Notes under the pieces: generated by a model
What the model saw: only the letters and a program-made list of their open reading frames with translations
Databases searched by the model: none
Told to the model about the DNA's origin: nothing
From: Cardinalis cardinalis
Taxonomy: Eukaryota > Chordata > Aves > Passeriformes > Cardinalidae
Reading direction: 5' to 3'
Assembly: GCA_014549065.1 (NCBI GenBank)
Contig: JACDOX010000058.1
Span: 3,674,181 to 3,738,180, forward strand
Length of the DNA: 64,000 nt
Program-made: the position numbers and the translations under genes
Shown: in pieces, positions 41,200-51,580 of the stretch
Position numbering within the stretch: the first letter of the stretch is position 1
Layout of the letters: each line of letters starts with the position of its first letter

Positions 41200-41650
41200 T
41201 GAATGAGGGGAAATATCACAGATTCTATTCAGGCACAAGTGGCATGGGAAGGATGATTAAGGAATGACTCCTGAAACTTTTACCCATTATAAGGGCCAGC
41301 TGGTAGGCAACAGATTCTTAATTGACACATGAAAGTATTTTTCATAAGATGCGTTCAAGTTATGCAACTTCTTGCCACAGAAAATTAGAGGTTTAAAGTT
41401 TACATGGTTTCAAGGAGAGATTGAACAAATTAGTGAAACAGAAGATCATTGTCTGCTGTTAAAAACAAAATATTTTTCTTGGGTTAGGAACTCCCTAATA
41501 AATTGTCAGAAAGTTGGAAAGTTATTTGGGGAAGCACCAAGAAGATGTTTTGTCAGTTTTCATTCTACTCCTGAGAACAACATTCAGCCACTACTGGAGG
41601 CATAATGCTGGCTGAGACAGATTTTTGGACCATCCCAGAACAGCCTTGCT
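41200..41650 (+). mobile_element. Ancient CR1/L3-like LINE 3' fragment
   Basis: The order of motifs follows the older CR1/L3 3' end: AACTTCTTGCCACAGAAAAT, then TTTACATGGTTTCAAGGAGA, GATTGAACAAATTAG, and later CAGCCACTACTGGAGGCATA, ATGCTGGCTGAGACAG and TTTTTGGACCATCCCAGA. It is clearly more diverged than the other CR1 copies here. Recognition is by eye, so the family level is secure only as CR1/L3-like. Confidence 0.6.
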
Positions 41651-42400
41651 TGTATTTTTCAGAGCTGAAAGAGAGGTCAGGGTAGAAAGGGGGAGCCAGG
41701 AATTCCAGAAAAGTGGGTTTTTTTCTGAAAACCTGGCTGTCAAAGACGTTGCCAATTCACAAAGTGAAAAATTTCCTGTGTTTCTCCAAGACAGTCTGAA
41801 AGAGTATCCACCCTGAAGAGTCAGATCAGTAGCATCTTTGGCCCCAGAGGAATTAATATGGCAACAAGATCATTCTGGACCAACCATAAGTCAAGACTGC
41901 AACAAGAAACTTTTGAGGTCCCTACTGAGTTCTTGGAAGGAGATTAGACTTTAAAAGGAACCCATACCATGCCAGAACTGCTGGCTGGCTATTCCAGAGT
42001 ATTGCTGTGAGTACCCTCAGGAGCAATTAACCCTATCAGTAATGGCATGAGTAGGGTTGCTCCTGGATGTAATATCTGCATGCTGGGCAGTGAGCCACGT
42101 GCAAGGTCAGGCAAACTCTACAGCAGAATGATTTGGCTGCTAACCTGCAGTGCTCAAAGTGATACTGAAAAACCATAAAGACACAAAGGGTTTGGTGGCA
42201 TGAGACTGACATTCTGCAGGACTTCTTGGGCCATCAGCACAGGATCTGCAAGCAGTTTAGTCAGTTCAGCTTGCTGTTTTGAAAAGGCAGAAACTGAGCC
42301 ACAAAGGTAATGAAGTTTTCTTAAGGTAATTAGAAAGATTTTTAAAAAAACTTGTTTATGGTTTATTATTGTGCTCCCTATTCTCCTTGACTGCTGAGCC
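41651..42400. other. Intergenic, no gene recognised
   Basis: Unique sequence. Short open frames have no signature. Confidence 0.45.
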
Positions 42401-43600
42401 ACTTCTGGTTCACCTTTCACTGTTGACTAATTCTTTCCTCCAGTTAACGCCGTGAAACCCTCATATATATTTTTTCTCTCTTCCTTGGTTTCTTTAAATC
42501 TCAGCGACTAATATATTGTCTTTTTTCTTTCTTCCAGCTCTTGGCTCTGGGTTGTTTTTAATTGGAGCCTTGTTAACAGCTTCGTTGTTTCCCTGTATCC
42601 ATACACAAAGCACAGCTGCATGCTCTCCGTCTCAACCACAGGAGAAGAAATCAGAAAACAAAGTCCCCCCGAGGGAGNCCAGCCTGTCTCCTCTATAACA
42701 AGCTGTAGCAACTTTTACAAAATGACTGCCTCTGTGCGCAGACAGCTGAGCTCTCTGAGACAAATCTGGGGCTTGGAGTGCACAGACATAATAATTACCA
42801 GAAATACATCACAAGCCCCGTTCCCGGCATTAGTTAGGCCATTCCTAAATCACAAGGTGCAGTCTCTCTCTCACTCCTGACTCTCTGGGTACAAAAACTT
42901 TTGCTTTCTGTCATTCTCNCTCGGAACACTGCAATTTTTCTCCCTTAAATTGTAAATGATAACACCTGCTGGGGCTCTTATTTGTTCATTCCCGTATCTC
43001 TGGCTGCTCCCTGTGTGAGATATTACGCCCACACAGAGGTATGAAATATACAGTAGCTGTTTGTGAAACTTCTATATGAAAGATGCAGTGAATATAAATA
43101 ATGGTATTGTTCCGATGTTCTTCATCTTGTATCTGACAGAACATGTTCAAGAAACTCCAGGAGCACTATAAAGCTGATGGAGAAGTCATTCACACTGTAT
43201 CAGTGTAGCTGAAAACAAATGAGCAGGACTGATCTGGACATCCTATTTTCCTTTCACCACCAGAATGTATTTATTCCTCAAGTCATACCATATTCATATT
43301 TACTTTAATGATTCATAAACATCCCAGGTTCCAGAAGCTTCTAATTAACTNATCTATTTAGTGTCATTAACAGATGCCCAGGGAGTGATTTATTGTANGC
43401 TACCGGATCACACTAACATATAAATCCAGCCAATTGAATTGGCAGACAGTCTAGGTAAATATCTTCTGCTGCTTGTAGATGAGACTCCATCCTAAATTCA
43501 ACATTAATGCCCTGCAGACTGTGGCTGATGTATTATCATTTTCTTCCTCTATTACCCTGCACATGTAGCATACATTGTATTGTATAACACTGGTTATTTG
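42401..43600. promoter_or_regulatory. Candidate conserved non-coding region
   Basis: The stretch is of balanced composition, without transposon motifs, and holds dense transcription-factor-like words: TTTTTAATTGGAGCC, CATAATAATTACCAG, TTGTAAATGATAACACC, GTGTCATTAACAGATG, and an inverted CCAATTGAATTGG at about 43430. Texture suggests one or more conserved elements in the RAD21-UTP23 interval. Conservation is not tested. Confidence 0.3.
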
Positions 43601-45596
43601 CCTGTCTTTTTAAAGAAAAAAAAGACTTAGTGAGCTACTGCCTAGGATTTGGGGTATATTTTTATACTGTCTGAGAAAAGAGGAAATCGACAGCCCCAAA
43701 GAAGTTTTTGGTCAAGCTCCTTTTGATTTACCTCTGGTTTCTGTAATTTCAAAACTGAAAGCAGTCTCTATAACACCCTAGAGCAAAACAATCCTAAACT
43801 TCATAAGAAAATTATATTGGGAACCCTGTCTATAGCAGAGTTGTGGCCACAACTCCAGCCTTTTTATTGATAAATAAGGCAGTGGCTTTTTGGGCAGTAC
43901 ATGGAGTGAACACCTATCACAGCAAAGTTGGCTCTGTGGGTGCTCCCACAGTGGTGTTTCCAACAGGCCTAGGGATGCTCCTAGAGATTCACACTGCTGA
44001 ATTCCTAGAGGGACTTGCCAAGGTTCACAGTCNTGGCCAGCTAGACCTGGCAGGCAGAGGCAGCGCGGCCCGAGAGCACCCGCAGGGACGGCTCGGCCGG
44101 CAGCCGCAGCGCTGTGAGCTGCGAGAGCCCAGCCCGGCAGAGCCAGCCCTGCCCCTGCGCTCGGTGTGACCGGCTGCTCCCGGGGTTACTGACTTNACGG
44201 TATAAACACAGCCAGTCTGCTGGACTCGCTTCACTTGGAAACTAGATGGGCTTCTCTTTCAAATTTCAGAGCATTGATTGCCTGTGCTTGTTGCCTGGGT
44301 GGAGCTCTCTCCCAATGCTCACACAGAAATTACTTAGCGCACAGGAGGAGAGTTGCACGTATGCGGCAGATAAATGTTACAGTTTTTCTCTTAAGAGCTC
44401 ATTCCCTTTGTATTCCAGTTCTTCCCAATGGTAGCACCATGAGTCAGTTTGTGTTCAAATGCTAAGGAAACATAGAAGAATGCTGTTTTAAATTCCTTAA
44501 GGTGGGAGTCATTNGAGGACTGTTAAAATATTCTCTTTTTTTTACAGAAATTATGTTTGTATGTGTTCACAGTCTTTAAAAAAAGTGAATTTAAGCTTTG
44601 TGTTTCTTTTTGACACTGAAAGGGACTGCTGTAAATAATTAGAGTGTTCTCTGTTCTATTTTAAAAAACAGTATTTTTAGTAAAGTGACTGGGTTTTAAT
44701 ATACTTTTGACTCAGAATGAGATTTTCATGGCGAACCAACTGTGCTCCAAGTTTTACTTACAGCAGTGATATCTGTNGGTGGGTTTCAGGAGGAGAAAGA
44801 AATATAAGCAATATTTATGGAATGGGAAGCAAAACGACATTAATATGGGACTGTGCCCAAAGAAGTGAAGGTATAGGGACTATGACAGCTTGAGAAAGGT
44901 GTCAAACAAATATGCTGCATTAAGGTATTTCTAGGAGTTACTGAATTTCTCCTTAGGACTCACTTCAGCAATCAGTGTGAGAACAACATCACGATGAGGG
45001 TGACTGTTTTAAATTTCAATTAAAGCTTTCATCTTGACTATAGCACCCTTCTGCCCTGCTTCTGTCTCTCTCAGTCTGTTCCCAAGACGTTTATGGTCTC
45101 GAACAGAACAATGCAGGCACAGCCTGCTCCTAGCAGCTGTGTTGTGAAGAAGGCCTGGGCTGGAGCTGCAGCAGTGTCCTGTGCCACGAGCACAGAGCAC
45201 ACACACCATGCACCTCCTGTGCTGGACAGATGTGACCCTGCAGAGTCTGCTGAGACTGACCAACTCCCATCACTCGAGCTGTTTTCTCAAACTCTGAAAT
45301 AACTGTCTATATAATCTGAAAAGCCAACAGAAAGTGGTCATAGATGATAGCTATGTGCTCCAGACATTCAAGAACCTGTGCAGACAGTCCACAAGAACTN
45401 CTTTGCAACTGCATGATACACAAGCTAAGGATTGTCTAGAACACACAGCTTAAACCCATGTAGGTCAAGAAGCAGAAAGCTTTCCTTTTAAGAACATCTC
45501 AGTTAANAGGAAATGCATTGAGAAAAGTTAAAAATCTGGCAAGAGATGACTGGAACTCTGTGAGAGCACACTGATGCCACAGCATGTGCTATGCCG
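43601..45596. other. Intergenic, with a small CpG cluster at 44050-44200
   Basis: Mostly AT-rich unique sequence. A 150-bp GC-rich patch with many CpG lies at 44050-44200, followed by a TATAAA at 44201-44206. No coding frame is supported. Confidence 0.45.
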
Positions 45597-45690
45597 CACA
45601 TCTACTGTCATTTCGGTCACTCCACTGAATGCCACCAAACATCTATTGTCATTTTGGTCACTCACTCAGTAAATGCCACCAAACATTTAA
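45597..45690. repeat. Tandem duplication, about 47 bp x 2
   Basis: ACATCTACTGTCATTTCGGT followed by CACTCCACTGAATGCCACCAA is repeated as ACATCTATTGTCATTTTGGT followed by a near-identical continuation. The two copies are adjacent and lie about 70 bp left of the LTR at 45761. Confidence 0.85.
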
Positions 45691-45760
45691 GGAGGCAGAG
45701 GAAGCAATAGCTATTATAGAAAATCACGTACTTGAAACAATTTTAGAAACTCTCTGCTTG

Positions 45761-46341
45761 TGTTGCTTTAGGCTGGGGTAGTTACTTTTCTGCACAGTAG
45801 CTGTGTTTTTGGATTTGTGCTTAAGCGTCGAGGTGTTTTTGTTATTGCTGAGCAGTGCTTACACAGGGTCAAGGCATTTTCTGCTTCTTCCCTCACCAGT
45901 AAGTAGGCAGGGGGGACACAAGAATTTGGAAAAGGACACAGAAGTTGGGAGGGGACACAGGCAGGGCAGCTCTTTCCAACTGACCCAATGTATTCCACAG
46001 CATATGGCATCAAGCTCAGCATATAAAGCTGGGAAAGAAGGTGGGAGAACATCTGGAGAGGTGTTTGTCTTCCCAAGTCACCTTTACACCTGATGGATCT
46101 CTGCTTTCCTGGAGGTGGCTGAACACCTGCGTGTCCATGGGAAGCTGTGAATGAATTCCTTCTTCTGCACGCTTGTGTTTTGCTTGGCTTGTGTTTTGCA
46201 CGCTTTTTACTTTCCTTATTGAACTGTCCTTAACCCACAAGTTCTCTCACTTCACCCTTCTGATTCTCTCCATCCCAATGCAGAGGAAGTTGAGTGCATG
46301 GCTGCATGGGGCTGAGTTGCCAGCTGGGGTTAAACCACAAC
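45761..46341 (+). mobile_element. Near full-length endogenous retrovirus solo LTR
   Basis: It starts TGTTGCTTTAGGCTGGGGTA and ends GGGGTTAAACCACAAC. In between are GGGAGGGGACACAGGCAGG, a TATATAAAG-type TATA core near 46019, the leader block TGGATCTCTGCTTTCCTGG and CCCATGGGAAGCTGTGAATG, and a TATTGAACTGTCC segment where the polyadenylation signal has decayed. Size, promoter and termini fit an LTR in + orientation. No internal retroviral sequence or second LTR adjoins it, and no target-site duplication is evident, so an old solo LTR is likely. Confidence 0.88.
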
Positions 46342-46819
46342 TCTCCTCCAACCCAATTCTGTTCTGTTCCTAACCTTACAGAACAGCAGAACAGTCATCA
46401 GGGCCCAAGTCCCATCACCCTCAGGTGTTTGTGTTCCAGGAGTCCTGCACAGCTCTGCTATACTGTGATGGCATTANGTGCTACCAGTGCTTTGATTAAG
46501 AAATTTTAAGTTGCATTTTTCCTATTAAAAAAAAAAGAAAAAACTGCAGATGAAATAGGCAAGACTGGAGATGCCCTTATAACGTCAGGAATAACAACAC
46601 ACTTGCACAGCCTCCGTGATTTTCTTAATAAATAAAGATCAACACCAAGAGAAGTATTGGTTCACATGGTGCTTACAGAGAAATTTAGGCTGGACAGGGC
46701 TTTTGAGGGCATGAGGTNTCTGCAAGAGTTAACTTTTGTATTCAAACAGAGATAAATAAGCTATTGTGTTGTATTAGGTCAGTTTCATAATCTCTAACAG
46801 GCCACCTGTAAAAACTAGT

Positions 46820-46825
46820 TTTATT
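46820..46825 (-). terminator. UTP23: Candidate UTP23 polyadenylation signal AATAAA
   Basis: TTTATT on the + strand reads AATAAA on the gene strand about 360 bases after the stop. The variant ATTAAA at 47084-47089, about 95 bases after the stop, is an alternative. Confidence 0.5.
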
Positions 46826-47182
46826 AAGATTAGCAACTTCAATTTGGAAAGAAGTCTAATATCCCACTGAAATCCGTATCGAGGCCAAGAAGCATTTCTA
46901 AAAAACTGCTACATAGCATGAGAATTTTAACACAAACCATGATGCTGGAGAGAGTAATGAAATATGAGGCTTCCTAAATATTTTGTCACAAACCCAATAC
47001 TGAANAACAGAATAAATTATTAGGACAATAACCTGCAANTACTGAGATACAGTAATAAGCAGTACCATCTCATAAAAATAAATTTTAATATTAACAACTC
47101 AATTNGACTGCATATTAATCTATCTTTTCTTTTTTCAAAGTTCAAACAATGTTCAAGTTCTGCGTTGTCTGCAAAGATAGGT
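46820..47182 (-). other. UTP23: UTP23 3' untranslated region
   Basis: AT-rich sequence downstream of the UTP23 stop. Two candidate signals lie on the - strand: ATTAAA at 47084-47089 and AATAAA at 46820-46825. The boundary is inferred from these. Confidence 0.55.
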
Positions 47183-47566
47183 TTATTCTCCTTCATTCTT
47201 CTGCACTGGCTGCATGACATCTGCTTTAACTCTATTTCGTTTTCTTTTTCTTCTTTTCTTCTTTTCAGCAGAAGGCTCCTGACCCTCCTGTGTTTTCTTT
47301 TTCTTCTTCAGACAGCTGAGAGGATTGGGGCCTCCTGCCCTTTTGCGTTTTCTTCTCTTTTCCCCTTCTTGCTTTACTAGTCCTTCTTTTTCTTTAAGCT
47401 CCACAATACTTTGTTTTTGGTACTCTGGAACAAGCTGATTTGTCTGCAACTTTTGAACAAATGCCAAAGATTTAGGAGAAGGTTTGTCTAGCACCATAGT
47501 GTTCTGAATAATAAAGAGGAGAGGAATGCCAGGCTTCCTTTTCACTTTGTTTGATAACTCCTGGTC
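47183..47566 (-). CDS. UTP23: UTP23 exon 3 with stop (residues 122-248)
   Basis: It begins after CTTGCAG on the gene strand and encodes DQELSNKVKRKPGIPLLFII, the end of the PIN fold, then the basic tail with GPNPLSCLKKKKK and KKKRRKRKRNR. It ends NEGE and TAA. Confidence 0.97.
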   Translation of the reverse strand, partial: DQELSNKVKRKPGIPLLFIIQNTMVLDKPSPKSLAFVQKLQTNQLVPEYQKQSIVELKEKEGLVKQEGEKRRKRKRAGGPNPLSCLKKKKKTQEGQEPSAEKKKRRKRKRNRVKADVMQPVQKNEGE

Positions 47567-50500
47567 CTGCAAGATGAAACACTTCAGTCAATATTTTCAG
47601 ATGAAATGGTATTTGCAATTCAAATGCACCTACTTTTAATACAAAACTATGAAGATAAATTACATTATGAAAAAGATAAGAAACTTAATCTAGCANATAT
47701 ACATGGCAGTGCCTTTCAGAGCAACTAAATTTCAATTTCTCTTCTGATTAGCTGTACTTCTGACGGAAAATTTACCAACATTTCCCCTTTTCCTGCATGT
47801 ATATGCANACATACATTTTTTGAGGAAAAAGTNCCAATTCACTTGTATGCAGACCANCACATCACAAGAAGTAACATTATTTTTTCTGTAATAAATATTT
47901 TTTAACTCCTCTAACTTACATAACTATAAAGAATTCTACTATAAACTCTTTTATATATATTGTATATCATTTATACATGCAGTCCCAATAACANACCCAA
48001 GAAAAAAATGTCTTTTTTATTTGTACAGTTATTTATTCTAGAGTTCAAAATGTCTTAAAATTGTAGTTATATGGATGTTAACATTTAATTTCATTTTTCA
48101 GACTACTGTGCAAAGCAGTTCAGGGAAGGGGATGCACACACAAGCAATATGCAAATTAACATTCATGAGTTGTTTTTTACATGTCAATAGGTAGTCAGTA
48201 TGTTTTCATACTCTTTCACCTAAACTAAGCAATATCATTACAAAGCAAAAAAAAGTATTTGTTCAAGTACGAGAAAAGATTCCCTGCTTTGTAATTAGGA
48301 AATACATTAAAGAGCAAGTAAGGCTTTACATGGTAAATTCCCACCAACTATTTAAAAACCTCATAATCAAAGTTANTGTAGGCTTCTTTATCCTTAGGTA
48401 TCAAAACATCACTTCAAAAGAAATGGAGCTACATTTCCCATGAGCTTTTACCTGTGTGGCAATAAAAAAGTGATGAGGGTTGCCATCCTCAATCATGGAA
48501 AGNAAACAGGTTGAACCACTCACAGGATTCTTATGGTGAGAACAGTTTCGAACTTGAAATCTCTGGGCAATTAATTTTGCTCCATACAGTGCTTTCCCCA
48601 GTGATTCAAGTTCTTTTATGACACATCTGAAAACCAAAAGAGACAATAATTTTTAAACAAAAAAANCCCCTCATATTTTTCACAACAGCAAAAGGCCGAT
48701 GTGAGTTACTGAGGAATAAGCAACGCCCAGTTGTTCAGGCACTATGATTTGTAAATGGCACCCAGAANTCCGAAAGCAATAGCCCATCTGAAGACATCAG
48801 CAAGGTTTCCTTGGCTGTAAACATGATTAACCAGTAATAAAATTAAGATATATTAAATGATTTAAAAATAATTCACATCAATGACAATGCTGNGTCCTTA
48901 AATTTATGCTTTAATACTAGCGAGCATATGAACCACTACCTAACAAATAAAATTATTTTTAAAATTTAATTTATTTTTAAATTAACTTATTATAAAACTT
49001 GAAAATGTAATTTATTTTTCAAAATGGAAATAAAANATCTGGGGAACAACAGGCCAGTCAGTCTCACCTCTGTGCCTGGNAAGATTATGGAGCAGGTCCT
49101 CCGGGAAAGTATGTAAGACATGAGGAAAACAAGGAGTTGACTGGTGACAGCCAACATGGCTTCACTAACGGGAAATCATGAAAAATCAGGTGGTCTTCTG
49201 TGTCAGAGTTACAGTGCTGATGGATNAAGAAGGGCAACAGATGTCACCCAACTGGACTTATGCAAAGCTCTGCCCACTGTTCCACACAACCTCCTTGTCT
49301 TTACACTGGAGGCATGGATTTGACANATGTATCACTGGGTGGATATGGATTGACTGGAGGGTTGCATTGAAGAGCTGCAGTAAACAGCTCAATGTCCAAG
49401 TGGAGACCAGTGACAAGTGTCNTTCCTCAGGAGTTGGTATTGGGACATTTGGCATCTTTGTCAGTGACATGGACAGTGGGATCCAGTGCACCCTCAGCAA
49501 GTTTGCCATAGACACCAAGCCATGTGGTGCTGTTGACACTGTGGAGGGAAGGAATGCCATCCAGAGGGGCCTGGAGAGGCTTCAGATGGGCTTGTGTAAT
49601 CCTTATAAAGTTCAACAATGCCAAGTGCAAGGTCCCGTATATGGGTCAGTGCAACCCAAGCACAAATGGATTGAGATGGAAGAGAATGGATTGAAAGCAA
49701 CCCTGACAAGAGTGACCAGGGGGGTGTGTTGGTGGACAAGAAGCTCAACATGAGCTGGCAGTGTGAAAGCCAACTGTGTCTGGNCTTCATCAAAAGCAGT
49801 GTGAGGCAGGGGATTCTCCCCCCTTACTCCACACTAGTGACACCCCACCTGGGGTCACAGCAAGCCAGCTCATTTCCCCTGTGAGGCTCTTTTCATAACA
49901 TTGAGGTGCTGTCTCAGCAACTCAGTATTCTGACAGCAGAGAAAACATGTCCATTCAGCGGGCCTCAGTGGAAGCTGGTCAAAATGACCAACAGATACTG
50001 CTGACAAAAGAAGCAAGTGATGTTTCAACAAGACAGGAATAGTTTGGATCACTGCAATTCCCAAACCTTTCACAGCTAACGACATGACTCAATACTTTAT
50101 ATTGTTTAGAAGCGCAGGCCAGTTCCATACACTGTGCAAGAAGGTTCAGTGTGTTTTTTGAGCCTAGGGTATACCTGTTCCTGGTACTTTCACTACATGC
50201 CTCCATAGCGGGCAGTTGGCTATTCTGTTATTGCAGACATACAATGTAACTGTATTTNTGTATTTTAATGTATACAATATACCTAATCAAGTAATAACAA
50301 AGGCNACTTGGAGGCAACTTCAGTATGTAGTGTGCATGTTTTACTACCATATCTTTGTCTAGCTCATCCTTGTCCTCCCTTGCGAACAGCTGCTTCGGAA
50401 ACAACCCAGCACTGGCAGGCTGCAGCTCCGGCCGGGCAGGAGCTCCCTCCCGGCCCAGATCCCCGCTTGTCCCTGTTGTTACCACCCCGCCAAGCAGAGG

Positions 50501-50859
50501 CTGCGGGTGGGAAGAGACCGACCCGGCCCTCCCTTACACAGCGGGGTTACCGCCGGCTCCNCAGTCCGTGCCGCTTTCGGAACGGCAGCTGGGTCCGAGG
50601 ACGCTCCCAGCCTCCCGCAGGTCACCCTCAGCCCCCCTCCGGCCCCGGGGCGCCTTTGCTCCCCGCCGTACCGCGTGGTGCAGAGCTCCGCGGCGCCGCC
50701 CAGGTACCCGGGCAGCTGCTCGCGGATCTGGATCTTGTTGCGAAGCGCGGCCTGGCAGAAAGTGCCATCCAGCAGCACCTGGAAGGGCTCGCGGAACTGG
50801 AAGTTGTGCTTGTAGAAGCCCATGATCTTCTTCGCGTGCTTCTGTCTCGTCACCCCCAT
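47183..50859 (-). CDS. UTP23: UTP23 small-subunit processome PIN-domain protein, 3 exons, complete CDS
   Basis: UTP23 acts in the nucleolus in the small-subunit processome, binding the snR30/U17 snoRNA and aiding early 18S rRNA cleavage. Coding exons on the - strand are 50672-50859, 48452-48626 and 47183-47566, joined by GT-AG introns without phase error: 744 coding bases (248 residues, human 249 as I recall) plus TAA at 47183-47185. The protein opens MGVTRQKHAKK, with the PIN-domain start FREPFQVLLDGTFCQAALR (Asp31). A probable CCHC zinc-binding set is Cys64, Cys91, His93 and Cys103. The tail carries the family motif GPNPLSCLKKKKK within Lys/Arg-rich nucleolar-targeting sequence. The start is set by the conserved N-terminus and lies in a CpG island. 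An N at 48503 leaves one residue ambiguous (Phe or Leu, expected Leu). Confidence 0.97.
47567..48451 (-). other. UTP23: UTP23 intron 2
   Basis: An 885-base AT-rich intron with GT-AG ends on the gene strand. No repeat or RNA gene is recognised. Confidence 0.7.
48452..48626 (-). CDS. UTP23: UTP23 exon 2 (residues 63-121)
   Basis: The acceptor on the gene strand is GGTTTTCAG and the donor GTAAAA. It encodes RCVIKELESLGKALYGAKLI, then the zinc-ligand segment RNCSHHKNPVSGSTC and HHFFIATQ of the PIN core. Position 86 is Phe where I recall Cys in human; that Cys is not one of the expected zinc ligands. Confidence 0.96.
48627..50671 (-). other. UTP23: UTP23 intron 1
   Basis: A 2.0 kb intron that contains an antisense CR1 copy at 49035-49860. 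Its 5' part (near 50380-50671) is CpG-rich and belongs to the promoter island. Confidence 0.75.
49035..49860 (+). mobile_element. CR1 LINE internal fragment lacking its 3' end
   Basis: The + strand translation shows CR1 reverse transcriptase remnants: GTFGIFVSDMDSGIQCTLSK followed by FAIDTK (F-A-D-D box mutated) and AIQRGLERLQ. The start GGGGAACAACAGGCCAGTCA matches CR1 coding sequence. The right end, near CCCCACCTGGGGTCAC, stops before the CR1 3'UTR. It is antisense to UTP23, and frames are broken. Confidence 0.9.
50672..50859 (-). CDS. UTP23: UTP23 exon 1 (residues 1-62 plus 2 nt)
   Basis: It encodes MGVTRQKHAKKIMGFYKHNF and the first part of the PIN domain through LCTT. The donor on the gene strand is GTACGG. 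Only the coding part is marked; the 5'UTR extends right into the CpG island. Confidence 0.96.
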
Positions 50860-50930
50860 GGCGCCCGCGCCGCCCGGAACGGCCGCGGCTGCCCCGGAAG
50901 CTGCGCCAGGCCCGGGCGGGGCCTCCCCGG

Positions 50931-51080
50931 AGAGCCGGGGCCGGCCGGGCTGTGCCGAAATCTTCCCCCGAGAGCCGGGGCNGGCCGNGCTGTGCTGAAA
51001 TCTTCCCCCCAGAGCCGGGGCCGGCCGGGCCGTGCCCAGGTCAGCACCGGGGCCTCCCCGAGAGCCGGGACCGGCCGGTG
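50931..51080. repeat. Promoter minisatellite, about 40-bp unit x 3 plus a partial
   Basis: AGAGCCGGGGCCGGCCGGGC followed by TGTGCCGAAATCTTCCCCC starts at 50931, repeats at 50971 and 51011 (this third unit diverges in its second half), and a partial AGAGCCGGGACCGGCCGG starts at 51061. It lies 70-220 bases upstream of the UTP23 ATG. Confidence 0.9.
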
Positions 51081-51302
51081 CAGCTGCCCCGTCCCCGGAG
51101 GGTCCCGCCTGCCCGTCCCGCCCTGCGCACGAGTAACCTCAGTGTTGGTTCATTGCCCCTCGTTCTGCGGTGCTGTGCTGCTCCTGCCGTTTGCTAAGAT
51201 AAGAAATGCTGAGTTTTTTGTTTGGTTTTTTTTTTGCTAGTTCACTGTACTGATAAAATTACAGATGCTGTCGCAGAGACTGCAGTTTAATCAGACCTCA
51301 GC

Positions 51303-51580
51303 ATACAGAATCACAGAATTCATTTGGTTGGAAAACCCCTCTGAGGTCACCTTGTCCAACTCAGGATCCAGCACCACTTTGCCAACCAGACCACGGCACT
51401 GAGTGCCATGTTCAGTCTCAAGCATCTCCAGAGACGGTGATTGCACCGCCTCCCTGGGCAGTCCCAATGTCTAGTCGCTCTTTGTGTTCCGCAATTTCAC
51501 CTAATGGCCAATCTAAACCTGTACTGGCACAGCTTAACACTACATCCTCTCATCCTGACTCTTGTTACCTGGAAGGCTTA
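51303..51580 (-). mobile_element. CR1 LINE 3' fragment
   Basis: The left end CAGAATCACAGAATTCATTT is a reverse-complement CR1 tail, followed by TTGTCCAACTCAGGATCCAG, CCACGGCACTGAGTGCCATG and a CACCGCCTCCCTGGGCAGTC segment of the CR1 3'UTR. It is 5'-truncated. Confidence 0.9.

Larger units (their letters stand above)
50380..51180. promoter_or_regulatory. UTP23: UTP23 CpG-island promoter
   Basis: A dense GC- and CpG-rich block surrounds UTP23 exon 1 and extends about 300 bases upstream of its ATG, with no TATA box at an obvious start position. This is the usual housekeeping promoter structure. No divergent gene is seen starting on the + strand. Confidence 0.85.

Noticed and set aside
49178..49753. 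191-codon + strand frame
   Set aside because: It is a remnant of CR1 reverse transcriptase with a mutated active site, not a host gene.
50308..51240. 310-codon + strand frame across the UTP23 promoter
   Set aside because: It is antisense to UTP23 exon 1 and lies in the CpG island and minisatellite; no domain signature, and stop codons are simply rare there.
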